64,000 bases of DNA. Origin: Fragilaria crotonensis (taxonomy: Eukaryota; Bacillariophyta; Fragilariophyceae; Fragilariales; Fragilariaceae). The notes beneath the pieces are model-generated. The model was not told the origin of the DNA. It ran no database searches and saw only the letters and a program-made list of their open reading frames with translations. How positions within the stretch are numbered: position 1 is the stretch's first letter; each line of letters opens with the position of its first letter. A program made the position numbers and the translations under genes. Shown piece by piece: positions 32,984 through 43,305 of this stretch. The DNA is taken from assembly GCA_022925895.1 (NCBI GenBank), contig JAKSYS010000183.1, forward strand, positions 1 to 64,000, written 5' to 3'.

Positions 32984-33875
32984 ATGTTGCCTTTTCGCAC
33001 GACTCCCAAGAAGTCAGTATGTTCTCTACTGTCACCGGCACGGTCTTTAGCACTGTTACTGTTGCTGATACTCGGACTTCTTGTTTCAGTCACCTGGGTA
33101 AGCTCCGGTTCGGGCCATGTTAGGCACTTGTACCAGTCCTACCTTACGCATGCCAAAGAGCTTATGGATTGGTCTGAATCACTGCCCTATACACTAGGAA
33201 GAAGACTTCAACATGATTCTGGAAAGGGTGATGATGGCATGTATTTCTGCATCGGTAAGGATGGCAACCCCGTCACCATGGGACAGAATGGCGGAGGAAG
33301 GCGAACATTACAACGACTGCGCGACGCATATCCGCCATATTGCAATGATTCGGTAGGTGGCGGATATCCTGGGGATGTTGGCAATTCGCAATATCCGATT
33401 CCTCCACCAAATTATCCTGTTGCTAGTCCGGCCACCATTGAAGTCGATCCTCCTACTTTGCAGTCGAGCGATGCCCCATTTGCACCAGATCGGTCGCCTT
33501 TAGCGTCACCCACTTTTGTCAGTGCAACACTTACCCCGCATCCAACGTTTCCCGATATATTCCTCAATACTACCAGGCGGCATCTCATTACGAGTCAAGT
33601 AAGCTGTGCGCTCCCACCATTTCCGGAACGAGTCACTAGTTCTGGACTACGAAAACGAATTGTTTGGAGTCGCCGAATGGCCGAGAGGCTTGGAACATGG
33701 TTGCGTCTTCTTCAAAGACAGGGAAGACGTGTTGATTCACAGCGTGACGAAGGCGTCCCCTTTGATCATCCACACTCCTGGAAAGTTCTATGGTTGTCTC
33801 GACCTTTTGATCGAAAAGGTGGGTGGCCTTAGTCAAAGAAGATACCTCAAGGCCAATGAGGTCAAGAAACACTAG
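32984..33875 (+). CDS. Cassette gene P (cassette II), with conserved frame change near the 3' end
   Basis: The start is ATG at 32984 (MLPFRTTPKKSVCSLL), with a hydrophobic segment at about residues 17-40 and an outside region as in the copy at 28566, but YPIPPPNYPVASP and SPHPTFPDIFLNTTRRHL-type sequence extend it. The first frame stays open to 33832, yet similarity to the copy at 54822 shows that from about 33600 another frame is the conserved one: ESLVLDYENELFGVAEWPRG, FFKDREDVLIHSV, LIIHTPGKFYGCLDLLIEK and KANEVKKH, with stop at 33873-33875. A GTAAGC at 33599 could be a donor, but the acceptors that fit the frame would give an intron of only 34 bases. How the frames are joined is open. Confidence 0.7.
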
Positions 33876-34345
33876 AGTTGCGATGGCGCGCCTGTCGCAT
33901 ATGATTCTTTGGAAAATAAACATTCGGGATTTTGTGGGCATAGAAATTAGGATTAAAATGTAGTATTCTATCATACAGTATACGTAGAAATACCGGTTAT
34001 AGTCCTTCGAGTCCGCAGTAGGCAAGAAAGGTCTCAATGATGGCATCTTCGTTTCAATCGTCGGCGATTCGGTTCCTTTTGTTTGAGGGTTACGGAAGTT
34101 TAGGAGTGTTGTTCATGCGATGCAAAATCGAAAACGAGGAGCTGTATCAACCAAAGATCCTGCATTTGATACGGCCACTACAAGAAAGGATGATCTTACA
34201 CAATTTTCAACAGTTGAAGGTTGGGATTGGTGGTCATGGTCGATGGTGGCGTTACAACTCGTGCGGAACACTCGCACTCTGAATCCCGATTCCGACTTGG
34301 AGGTATGCGAAGCACTAAACCTCAACGTCAGACTATTGGCCACGT
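33876..34345. other. Downstream region of P, conserved with cassette V
   Basis: Nearly the same sequence follows P at 55714-56165. It includes an 81-codon frame (34037-34282; counterpart 55875-56120) beginning MMAS-FQSSAIRFLLFEGYG. Frames on the other phases and strand are equally open, so coding use is not shown. It ends at the target site of the solo LTR. Confidence 0.45.
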
Positions 34346-34721
34346 TGTTGGAAGATCTAACTTTACAGCTATCATAGATCGAAACAGTCTGATTCCAGTG
34401 ACCGCGTCTCGGACAACAGTATCGGTACCGGTAACAGTACCACACTAGGACTTGACGCCAACGAGAATCCTCACCCGACGAGCGTATCTTGGGCTGACGT
34501 GGTAAAAGGAAGACGTGGCACCAAGATACTTGGAAACCTACCTTATAGTGTAAAAGAGAAAGGATTGCAGGAGATCATTCTCTCGAAGTAATCCAGTTGA
34601 TTAACGATTTGATTTGATTGATCTCGTCGTCTAGTCTTCAGTAATCTAGACTAACCCGATACCCCTCGATACGCACTGGGTTCAGGGCCCATAGTGCTTC
34701 GGGAGCATCTACTTTATAACA
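34346..34721 (+). repeat. Solo LTR (copia-type), TSD CACGT
   Basis: 376 bp starting TGTTGGAAG and ending TATAACA, flanked by CACGT at 34341-34345 and 34722-34726. In cassette V the same place (about 56175) reads without it. A frame inside encodes HPTSVSWADVVKGRRGTK, resembling the tail DLTWADIVKMPPRETK that the other copia element encodes in its LTRs, so it comes from a related family. Recombination between two LTRs is the usual origin. Confidence 0.8.
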
Positions 34722-34726
34722 CACGT

Positions 34727-35324
34727 ATGTATGCCCCGCCTACACGGCTAGACGTGGTCCCGGGGGGCTTTTCAATAGCATCGGGGTAAACATTGTGAGT
34801 TTACAGTTTGTCTTCGGAAGTTGGGAGTTGAATCTCCACGATGTTCTGTGCTGTCACATCAGCGAAACTTCGAACGAGTTATCATACCGACTTGGTACCT
34901 GGTATCGCGTTCGTTCCTTGTTGGTTGGCATCCATCAAATGCAACGAATGTGAAGCGTCAATTTTCAATTCAAGCTCGTTCTTCGGGTTTGACGACGCGA
35001 CCCTGTTGCTCGAAACACCCATGCACTCTCTGATTCACAACGCCAAATGTTGTCCCAACAAACAAAAGAGAACGTACAGTACTGGAGTACAATGGCTCCC
35101 AATGCATACCGGCCTGGCGTAAAATGCTTGACATGGTCAAAGGGGCTTGTCAAAAATATGATATTGATGGATGATCCGAAGCAGCATCCCTTGCCCGCAT
35201 TGCTGTCGTCCGAGGTGTCATAATGATCCTCCGCTCACTAAACCACGGTTGAGATGCCGCTGTTTCGAAACAATATACAGTACGGTGGAGAACCAAATAT
35301 AGATGGGTGTTAATTATCCTGTTA
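34727..35324. other. Spacer between cassettes II and III, no gene seen
   Basis: Homologous to about 56205-56450 and 37320-37560 (GTGAGTTTACAGTT, AAGTTGGGAGTTG, CTTGGTA and GCGTTCGTT blocks), which lie upstream of gene S elsewhere. Gene S itself is missing: no CFVCGEGK frame occurs before M at 35325. Confidence 0.55.
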
Positions 35325-36833
35325 TTAGAAGGAGGGGGGAGGGGAGGGGGACGAAGTCCCAGATTTGCACCATGGAAGCCAAATCAAAGCCAACACAATG
35401 AGGACTGGCAGAATGTTGTTTAACATGTTGTACAACACATCGTACAACCTGTACAACACTTTGCCCACTTTGCCCACTATGCCCACTATGCCCACTATGC
35501 CCACGTTGTCCGCGTCGTCCACGTTGTCCGCTGAGTATGCTCGTGGCGTGGCGTCCCTGGTGAGATGGAATGTCTTATCGTACACTGCGATAATCGAGTC
35601 GTGGAACCTGGCATGCGTAGAAAGCGAGTACTCCTCCTCCACAACAATAGAAACATACTTCTTCTTCACACCGTCGTCAAGCTGTAGAATGAATTCAAAT
35701 GCCAACGCATTCAGCACCATGTTGAGGGGATCTGGTGTCACGAAAACAATGAAGAGATTGATGCCGTACATGAAAAGTTCATACGGTGTATTCATAACGC
35801 CGTCCAGGAATAGGGCCACACGGAGCCAGCGGAAGGTTTGAGTTGAACCATATCGTTCGCGTTTCTTGCTTTTCAACGAAAACGTTATTCTGACGAGGTA
35901 AATGCATCCGATGGCAATTGCAACGAGCAGTTGTATAACGTCGGCGCTCATCGGGCACCCATTCGGTAGTTTGTAAGTGTCTTTAGCGTACAGAAGTAGA
36001 ACAATCGGAAGCATCACCTGTGCGATAAGGACCAGGAGGAGAAGGATTCGCACCCAAACTGTCTTCAACCAATTCTTCTTGTTGTGCATGAAGAAGATAG
36101 TCAACATTCCGATGTCCGACTGATTCTTCATGAATTTCTGCCACTTCTTTGATCGGACGGCATCCTCAGCGGTAAGTGATGCAAGCCAAGCCAACTTAGC
36201 ATCGGTGACTCCTGTGTCGGCTGCTTCATCGACCGCGTTGGCAGCGACATTGACCGGTACTTCATTGACCGCTGATGCAAAGGCCGTTCCTGCATCGGCT
36301 AGGGTACCGGGATGAGTACCTGATGCAGCGACAGCTGTAGTCTCATATGCGTCAGCGGAAGGATGAGCCAATTGTGCTGCAAATTCATCTGCTTCAGCAG
36401 CAGCTTTAGCCGCTCGTGCTGCAGCCTTATCGCATTCGTCAGCTTCGTTCGATGCGGCATCGAAAGCGTCTTTGGCGGCGGCAAGTAATGCCTTGGAACT
36501 GTCATCGGGCGCATTGCCATGGATAGCAGTGACATTGGCTTCGGCTGCCGCTAGCACTGCCTTTGCGTGAACGACGCGTTCATAGGCAGCAGAGGCTTTG
36601 TTGGTAGCGGCAGTGGCATCTTCATGGGCTTTAATGGCAGCGTTCAATGCAGCAATGAAATCATCATCCTGACCATCAACTTGTAGATCATCGTTTTCGA
36701 AACCAGGAGCTTGGGAATCAGCATCTGCGCCATCATGAGCTTCGGGATCAGCGCCTACGCGACCAGCGGCTTCGAGATCAAGGGCCTCGTCATCTTCAGC
36801 ATCAATTTGGATTGGAGGGTTGACACCGCCCAT
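35325..36833 (-). CDS. Cassette gene M (cassette III), intact, 502 aa
   Basis: Start ATG at 36833 (MGGVNPPIQIDAEDDEALDLE). Only about four acidic decapeptides follow (residues 16-60). Residues 60-225 are Ala-rich and probably helical or coiled. WQKFMKNQSDIGMLTIFFMH (231-250) precedes hydrophobic segment 1 (about 259-282). PNGCPMSA comes next, then segment 2 with AIGCIYLVRI (301-321), segment 3 YGINLFIVFVTPDP...LNALAFEFILQLDD (354-386), and segment 4 ILPVLIVLALIWLPWC (474-489). The tail is Ser/Pro-rich. Before segment 4 a 9-bp DNA repeat (35461-35505 area) gives VGIVGIVGIVGKVGKV, not seen in the paralogues. An integral membrane protein of unknown role. Confidence 0.8.
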   Translation of the reverse strand: MGGVNPPIQIDAEDDEALDLEAAGRVGADPEAHDGADADSQAPGFENDDLQVDGQDDDFIAALNAAIKAHEDATAATNKASAAYERVVHAKAVLAAAEANVTAIHGNAPDDSSKALLAAAKDAFDAASNEADECDKAAARAAKAAAEADEFAAQLAHPSADAYETTAVAASGTHPGTLADAGTAFASAVNEVPVNVAANAVDEAADTGVTDAKLAWLASLTAEDAVRSKKWQKFMKNQSDIGMLTIFFMHNKKNWLKTVWVRILLLLVLIAQVMLPIVLLLYAKDTYKLPNGCPMSADVIQLLVAIAIGCIYLVRITFSLKSKKRERYGSTQTFRWLRVALFLDGVMNTPYELFMYGINLFIVFVTPDPLNMVLNALAFEFILQLDDGVKKKYVSIVVEEEYSLSTHARFHDSIIAVYDKTFHLTRDATPRAYSADNVDDADNVGIVGIVGIVGKVGKVLYRLYDVLYNMLNNILPVLIVLALIWLPWCKSGTSSPSPPPSF

Positions 36834-38346
36834 GTTCTTATAGCTTCCGATTCAATTCCACGGTACTTTTTGATGTTTATGTCGCTGAAATATGTCCTCG
36901 GCATTTCGCGTTTGAAAGACCACTTACAAAGTGCTTTCAACCGATGATTGATAGTATGATGTAAAGAGTGTATTTTTGCATCGTCAGATTTAAGCCTGCT
37001 GCGATAAGAGTGTTTGGCTTCCGATTTCAAAACCGTTCCGTCAAGTCTGGAGTCTGGAGTAGTTGTCTTCTCATCCTGCATACCCTTCGTGCATGTGATA
37101 CTGGCACTACAAGAAAAGGAGATCTTTGAGACCTTGTTACGTAATCGTCAACAAGTGAAGGTTCGGATTGGAGGTCAAGGACGATGTTCACGTTTAACAT
37201 TGTTGGTCGTGTGGAACACTAGCGCTCTGAATCCCGATTCCGAATGGAAGGCACGCGAAGCACTAAAAACCGCAATGTCAGACTATCGGCCACGTATGCC
37301 CTGCCTGAATGGCTTGGCGTGGTCTCAAGGGCATTTCCAATTGCATCGGGGTAAACAATGTGAGTTTACAGTTCGGCTTCTGAAGTTGGGAGTTGCATCA
37401 CCGCAATATGTTCTGGGCTCACATCAGCCAAACTTCGCACGATTTATCATACCGACTTTTGGTATGCATACTTGGTATGACTTTCGTTTCTTGTTGGTGG
37501 GCATCCTTCAAGTGTAACGAATGCGAAGCTTCGCATTTCAGTTCGGACTTCGGACCAAGCTTGAAGACATGGTCGAAGGGGGTTATCAAAAATATGCATT
37601 TTAGAATATTTAGATATGACGTACAGTACTACAATTATGTTCTGTATAGTGTGTACCAGGTACTGTATGATCCAAAACGGCATCCAGAACAATGCATGCC
37701 GTTTTGCTGTCCACTGTGGTGTTTGTCTAGTGCACACCTATTCATAGTAGCTGCATCCAACGGTGCGAGTTTTACAGTTCGCAGCCACCTTGCTCAGGCT
37801 CCTGTTCTTCAAACAACAATGGTTGAACGATGGGAAACGTTGAACCACGACTGCAGCTGCATTCGTTTCAAATGACTCCACAATTTCGTCTGACAACTTT
37901 GTCATACACAAAGCAATGCTTAATGTATCATGGCTTCCTCCCTGGGTCAACGGTGTTCCTCGCATTCCCCTCGCATTCCTTCAGTACACCGTCAATTGTT
38001 CCAAAACAGATTTGCAATATACTACCAGTAGGAGTACATACAAGCGGGTGCTTATGTTGAACTGTTGAACCTTGGAACCACTTCTGCAATCGCACCTTGA
38101 CCTCCTCTATTCCGAACCAGCAAGATGTAATCAACATGCCTGGCCGCCTTTTAAAAGTCACTTTGTATTTCTTTCCTCGGCGGTGGACTTCAAGTGTAAC
38201 ATAGACACGAGTCCACTAATCTGGTACTCGGAGTACTTGAGTCGCTTCACCTCAACTAGTGTTGAAGTTGTAAAGTGTGCAGTACCATCACAATCAAAAT
38301 CATCATCGCCTGCATACTTCTTCGCACTTCAAGAACACCAACCAAG
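36834..38346. other. Intergenic region between M (III) and S (IV); P is missing
   Basis: It begins with the M upstream sequence, then at about 37080 jumps to sequence that elsewhere lies downstream of P (GGCACTACAAGAAAAGGA..., homologous to 34175 and 56020). A deletion has therefore removed P. From about 37320 it matches the region upstream of S (also at 56205 and 34760), and from 38048 the S leader region (TTATGTTGAACTGTTGAACC). Open frames here are not conserved. Confidence 0.6.
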
Positions 38347-38754
38347 ATGAGGATGAGGTTGATTCTACTAGCCATTCTTCTCGCAAACGCTGACGGCCAA
38401 AGCAATAATGTATGCTTCGTATGTGGCGAGGGTAAAGTCGTCACGATCCCAAACGCCGTCGTTGAGATTCCGGGCCAACCCAGTGTTCCGTGTCAAGTCC
38501 TGTCGATCGCTGGTCTTAACGGATCGTTTCCGCCCGACCAGTGTGCTCTTCTTCCAGGGATGGTGGGAAATCTTTTTGGTTGCGCACCAGTGTCCGCATC
38601 ACCAACCACAAGGGCACCGTACCATGCTGGAAAAGGGAAAGGAAAAGGCAATTCGTCACCAGCTGAAAAGGTACCCAGCACCACGACACCAACTACTACA
38701 GTTACGAAGACGCCTACCACCGCACAATACAACGGAAAAGGAAAAGGGAAATGA
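38347..38754 (+). CDS. Cassette gene S (cassette IV): secreted Cys-rich protein with KGKG motifs, intact
   Basis: 135 residues from ATG 38347, preceded by AACCAAG. The signal peptide is MRMRLILLAILLANADGQ. The Cys module is CFVCGEGKVVTIPNAVVEIPG, PCQVLSIAGLNGSFPPDQCALLPGM and FGCAP, with five of the six Cys seen in the 57222 copy. The tail is Thr/Pro-rich with GKGKGKGN and a terminal NGKGKGK before TGA. Compared with the 57222 copy the Cys module is well kept and the linker differs. Secretion is predicted from the N-terminus. A wall or surface role is only an inference from the linker type. Confidence 0.8.
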   Translation: MRMRLILLAILLANADGQSNNVCFVCGEGKVVTIPNAVVEIPGQPSVPCQVLSIAGLNGSFPPDQCALLPGMVGNLFGCAPVSASPTTRAPYHAGKGKGKGNSSPAEKVPSTTTPTTTVTKTPTTAQYNGKGKGK

Positions 38755-39138
38755 GCATGCTGTATTCGTGCTGACTTGGAGATTTGCCGTTTCATGAGAG
38801 CGAGGGATTCCTGTGGTCAAGGGAAATCCAGGAAGGAGATCACATTGTGCTACGTTGAACCTAAATACATACTTATAGGTTGGCTTATCAAAACGGAACC
38901 TGATGGATGATCCGAAACGGCTTCCCGTGCCCGCCTTGCTTGTGTCCTCCGAGGTGTCATCCCGTATCCCCGCCCGCACCAAAGCCATGTTGAGAAGCTG
39001 CTGTTACACATACTTTTATGCTATAGTAACCCACTCTGCTTGGAAAGCTGTTGCGCGTTGATTCGCAACAAATGATCCTGCTATTAGGGAGGAGGGAAGT
39101 TACACAAATGGGCGCACATTTAGAGTTCTCAAATTTCT

Positions 39139-40284
39139 TCATGATTTTGATAGGTTCCCAGGTTTGCACCATGGAAGGTAAATCACGACATAGAGTTGCG
39201 TGGTAAGCCTTACAATATAGCCAAAAGCGAGGCTCAACACGCTGCCCGTTAAGAATTCTGGCCTCCTGGCTTCGCTGGTTAGCTCAAATGTCGCATCGTA
39301 CACTTGGATAATCGTGTCGTGGTACTTGGCATGAATAGAAATGTACTTTTCTTTCACAACGTCGTCTAACTGTAGGATGAACTCAAATGCCAAAGCATTC
39401 AACACCATGCCAAGGGGATCCGCCGTGAAGAAAACAATCAAAAGATTAGTGATGTAAACGAACCCTTCGTAGTACGTGTTCATGCCTTTGTCCAGGAAAA
39501 GTGCCAGATCGCGCCACACAGAATCACGAGCGATCCTTTTCATTTCGACTGAGGGTTCGCAGCTCTTGCTAAAATAACTAAAAACAATTCGGGTCTGGTA
39601 GATGCATCCGATGGCAAATGCGACAACCCTTGGTAGTGCGTCGGCGCTATTCGGGCAGGAACTCGTCCCGTCGAAAAGGTATGGAGTATTCACAAGTAAA
39701 AGAATTGGAAACATCACCTGTGCGAGAAGGAGAAGGAAGAGAAGACTAATCATCCAGTAGCTGAGTAGATCCCGCGGATACGCCTCATTGTGCATGAACA
39801 TGATAGTGAACATCCCGATGTCGGACCGAGACTTCATGAATTGCTGCCATTCCTCTGATTTAGCAGCTGTTACTGGTGCAACCCTAGCATCATAATCAGA
39901 ATAAGAGGCTGCGGCAGCGGCATCTGCTGCAACGACTGCTACAGCATAAGCGTCCGCTGCTAGGGCAGCGGTAGTGCAATCTGTTGCAGCGGTCGCGCAT
40001 TGGTCAGCAACGTCGGACCAAGTTTTGAAAACGAATGCACAGACAAAAGCCTTGGCCAAGGCATCGGCCTTGTCATCGGCGTTGGCGTTGGCCTTGGCCT
40101 TGACAACGGCTTCCGCTTCGTCTAGCACTGCTTGTGCACGGACGGCGCGTGCACGGGCAGCAGAGGCTCGGTCAGCAGCAGCCGCGGATGCGATATGGGC
40201 ATCCAAGGCAATGTTAAAGGCAGCAATGCAAGGGTCTCCCTAAGCATCAGCATCAAATTCGATTGGAGAGTCTACACCGGCCAT
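39139..40284 (-). pseudogene. Cassette gene M (cassette IV), in-frame stop near the start
   Basis: ATG at 40284 opens MAGVDSPIEFDADA, then TAG (40240-40242), and the same frame goes on as GDPCIAAFNIALDAHIAS through the whole family sequence to 39139. Landmarks: WQQFMKSRSDIGMFTIMFMH, LLFLLLLAQVMFPILLLV, SCPNSADALPRVVAFAIGCI, YQTRIVF, YITNLLIVFFTADPLG, LNALAFEFILQLDDVVKEKY and YLPWCKPGNLSKS. There is no acidic repeat region. Apart from the one stop the frame is clean, so this is either a fresh nonsense mutation, a base-call error, or a gene using a later start. No ATG follows soon after. Confidence 0.75.
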
Positions 40285-41211
40285 GTTAGATTGCGCCTGA
40301 CTTGATTCCACGCTACTTTTCCACAGTGTCCTCTCACAACTCTCCGTATGTAACACCACTTTAGAAGTGCTTTGAACCGATAATCGTATCTTGTACTACT
40401 TGTACTCCGGAATGCTCCCAGTATCAGATGCTCGACACGAAATTGCTGCGTTAAGAAGCCTCCAGTTTCACAACCGTGTCTTGAATATGTTTTTTATGTG
40501 AAGGCGAACGAGAAGTTGCATCAACAAAGATCCTGCATACTCTTCGTGCACTTGATACAGTCACTTCAAGAAAAGGAGAATCTTACAGATCTTGTTGCAT
40601 AATCTCCAACGAGTGAAGGTTCGGATTTGAGGTCAAGGTCGATGTTCGCTCTGACGTTGTTGGTCGTTTGGAACACACACTCGCACTGAATCTCCACTCC
40701 GAACTGAAAAAGGGCACGCGACACGGCATTATCTCGGGGGCTTTTCACTTACATCGTAGTGAACAATGTGAGTTTACTGTTCGGCTTCTGAAGTTGGGAG
40801 TTGAATCACCGTAATGTTCTGGCCTCACATCAGCCAAACGTCGCACGATTTATCATACCAGGTACCGATTTGGTCCTGTATGCCTGGTACAATCGTATCG
40901 CGTTCGTTCCTTGTTATTATTTGGCATCCACCATCAGCTGCAACGAATGCGAATGCGAATGCGAATGCGAATGCGAAGCTTCGCATTTCAGTTCACGCAT
41001 GGCTCTTCAGGTTCAAGGAGCTGGTCATCATGGCCCGGCTTTGACGGCGGAACACGTGGTCAAAGGGGCTTATCAAAATGCACTGATTGTTGTCCTCCGA
41101 GGTGTGTCATGCCGACCCCCCGGCCCCCGCCCACCAAACTATGTATGATATGCATACATGTGTATGATACAGGATGAGAAAAGCCACTCTTTCGCGACAA
41201 CATACAGCACT
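40285..41211. other. Downstream flank of cassette IV, remnants of cassette spacer
   Basis: A degraded M upstream region is followed, at about 40510-41060, by sequence homologous to the spacer at 37080-37600. It includes a (GCGAAT)-type hexamer repeat at about 40946-40977, which is a single unit in the other spacers. No P gene and no supportable ORF. Confidence 0.5.
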
Positions 41212-41214
41212 TTA

Positions 41215-41992
41215 GGCCGGTGCTTACAGCAAACGAAACGTCCCGCAAAACAGAACGCCGCGTCTATTCCGGGGAAAAATGGTCCTTACAGCCCCCAAAA
41301 CTGCCCCCGAATGGCGCGCGCGTTTCGGGAATCCGGGTAATTTTGATCGAAACCACAGAACGCCGCGGGCGTTCTGTGTGAAAGCCGGGTTCGCACGAAA
41401 CGCAACAACCGAGTTTGTGTATGAAGTGCTACGTAATTAGAACTCGGACTAAATGGGACCAGACATGGGACGGTGTGGTACTACAGTATGCTGTGCCAAT
41501 GGAGTACAATGCGAGTTGCGGTGCGCGGGCAGGCGGCTATTCTTGTCTTCGGAACTCATCTGATTGTCACCGATAACCGCATCCGATAGATAAGCTCGTC
41601 GTTTGATCCGAGACGGCGAATCGTAGCATCCGAACGAAACGAGCGCCTGCCTTTCTTTCACGAGCCGCGGCATGTCTGTCGAGTGCTTCTTGCGGTTTTT
41701 TGGCCCATTTGCTCATGGCGGCAAATTTGTTCGACGAACGAAGTGACAAGCGACAAACGAGACGACTGATACACATGATACCTTTAGTACATTTTTAACG
41801 CAACTACATTCAACGCCTGATTTCTTTTACACTTATTCATGTCAGTATAGTATACATAAAATGCTCTCCGATTCTGCGGTTTTGTGGTTATTTCTAGGGA
41901 GTACGCCTGTAAGGACCATATTTCACGTTTTCACGGAACAGTACGTGACGTCCGTTCTGCTGAAAACGTTTCGTTCGCTGCAAGCACCGGCC
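41215..41992. mobile_element. TTA-flanked MITE (PIF/Harbinger-type), first of three in a row
   Basis: The termini are GGCCGGTGCTTACAGC (41215) and the inverted GGCCGGTGCTTGCAGC (ending 41992), matching over about 27 bases with two differences. TTA lies at 41212-41214 and 41993-41995. No coding capacity seen. The ends resemble those of the MITE at 31377 (GGCC-GATGCTTAC), so the two are related. Confidence 0.8.
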
Positions 41993-42108
41993 TTAGGCCC
42001 GTTCCAATCGCTGCAGATTCAGCCGCAAAATCAGCCGCAGATTGCATTCGTATGAGTCAAACTTTTCTGCGGCTGATTTTTCAGAGCTGCGGCTGAATAA
42101 CCTCCAGG

Positions 42109-42468
42109 CAGGCTGTGTTATTTGGGGAAAGTTCCCCAAAACACCAAAATAACTTATTTCGGGACATTTTTGAAACTTATTTTGGGAACTTTAATTGGGA
42201 ACATTACAGTACACAGTACAGTGAGAGTCCTACGTGATTCCTACGTGGATCGTCACTACATCGATGATATCATACAGTAAAACAGTAATTCAGTACTACT
42301 TTGACCGAGTCGCCAGTACGACGCCAGTCCAAAAAAGATTCGGGCGATGGCCAGTTGATCTCTACTGAATCCTACGTATTCTACACGGTTTAAATCGGGA
42401 ACTTTTAAAATGTTTAATTGGGAACAAATTCCCAAAATAAGAAAAAGTTCCCAAAATAACACAGCCTG
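42109..42468. mobile_element. hAT-type MITE, 360 bp
   Basis: The terminal inverted repeat CAGGCTGTGTTATT occurs at 42109-42122 and, complemented, at 42455-42468, continuing imperfectly (TGGGGAA and TGGGAA). The 8-bp target duplication CCTCCAGG is at 42101-42108 and 42469-42476. An 8-bp duplication and CAG ends are hallmarks of hAT elements. Non-coding. Confidence 0.85.
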
Positions 42469-42628
42469 CCTCCAGGCAATCCTTGGGAGGTTTTTCAGCC
42501 GCAATTCAGCCGCAGAATTTTAGGTGTTCTCAAATCAGCCGCAGAATTTTAGGTGTTCTCAAATCAGCCACAGAATTTAAGGTGCACAACAATCTTGGAT
42601 TTGCTGTCCCATACCACACCAACAAGCA

Positions 42629-43305
42629 ATGAGTGGCGGCAGCAGCATGTTGTCATCCTCCCTGCTGGAAGAATTGGATGACTTGGATTTGTGCATTCTT
42701 CTCCTTCTACTACATACACTGGAGGGTGATTTAATTGTTCTCAGAGCAAATCTCATCGCAGCAAGGGAACGGATTAGAAGGGAAGACTTCACGGAGAAGC
42801 GTGCGAAGCCCAATGTTGCGATGCGACAATCTTTTGATCAAATCATTCAAGTGCTGTCACCCATTCATTTTCGCAGAATGTTTAGGATGAATCGATGATC
42901 TTTTGACAGACTTTGTGAATGCATCATCGCCAAGGTTGGAGAGACTACATTTAAGTCGCAAGAGTGGCTGCTTTCCCATGAAGCTACGAGAACGTCAACG
43001 TACCACGCGACCAATGCCCTGAGAGGTATTCTATCAGGGGAAGTTAAAATTGCAATTATGCTACGCCTTATGGCTGGAGCCAGTTATCTTGATGTCCTGC
43101 TCACATACGGTATCTCAACTGCTTCTGTGTATTTGGTGTTCCACGAAGCACTTGCCTGGATACCCTCGACGTTTCAATTTTCTTTCGTGAAATGGATTGT
43201 TTCTAAAGACGAAGCCGCTCTGAACAGTGTTGCAGAAGGATTCTTGTCAGCAAGTGGTGGGGTTTCAGGAAGTGCATTGGTGCTTTAGATGGCGTCGCCA
43301 TTATA
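42629..43305 (+). pseudogene. PIF/Harbinger transposase, 5' part
   Basis: Begins MSGGSSMLSSSLLEELDDLD (Leu-rich N-terminus). A one-base slip near 42895 separates it from the frame RLCECIIAKVGETTFKSQ, ATRTSTYHATNALRGILSGE, LRLMAGASYLDVLLTYGIS, VYLVFHEALAWI. It ends with CIGALDGVAII, the first catalytic Asp region of DDE_4 nucleases, where the LINE interrupts it. It continues at 45124. Confidence 0.85.

Noticed and set aside
34037-34282. 81-codon frame downstream of P, also at 55875-56120
   Set aside because: It is conserved, but the whole surrounding non-coding region is equally conserved, and frames on the other phases and strand are open too. There is no sign of selection on this frame.
34560-34740. 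Possible tRNA-like folding near the end of the solo LTR
   Set aside because: No acceptor stem, T-loop or anticodon arm could be built; the segment is explained by the LTR.
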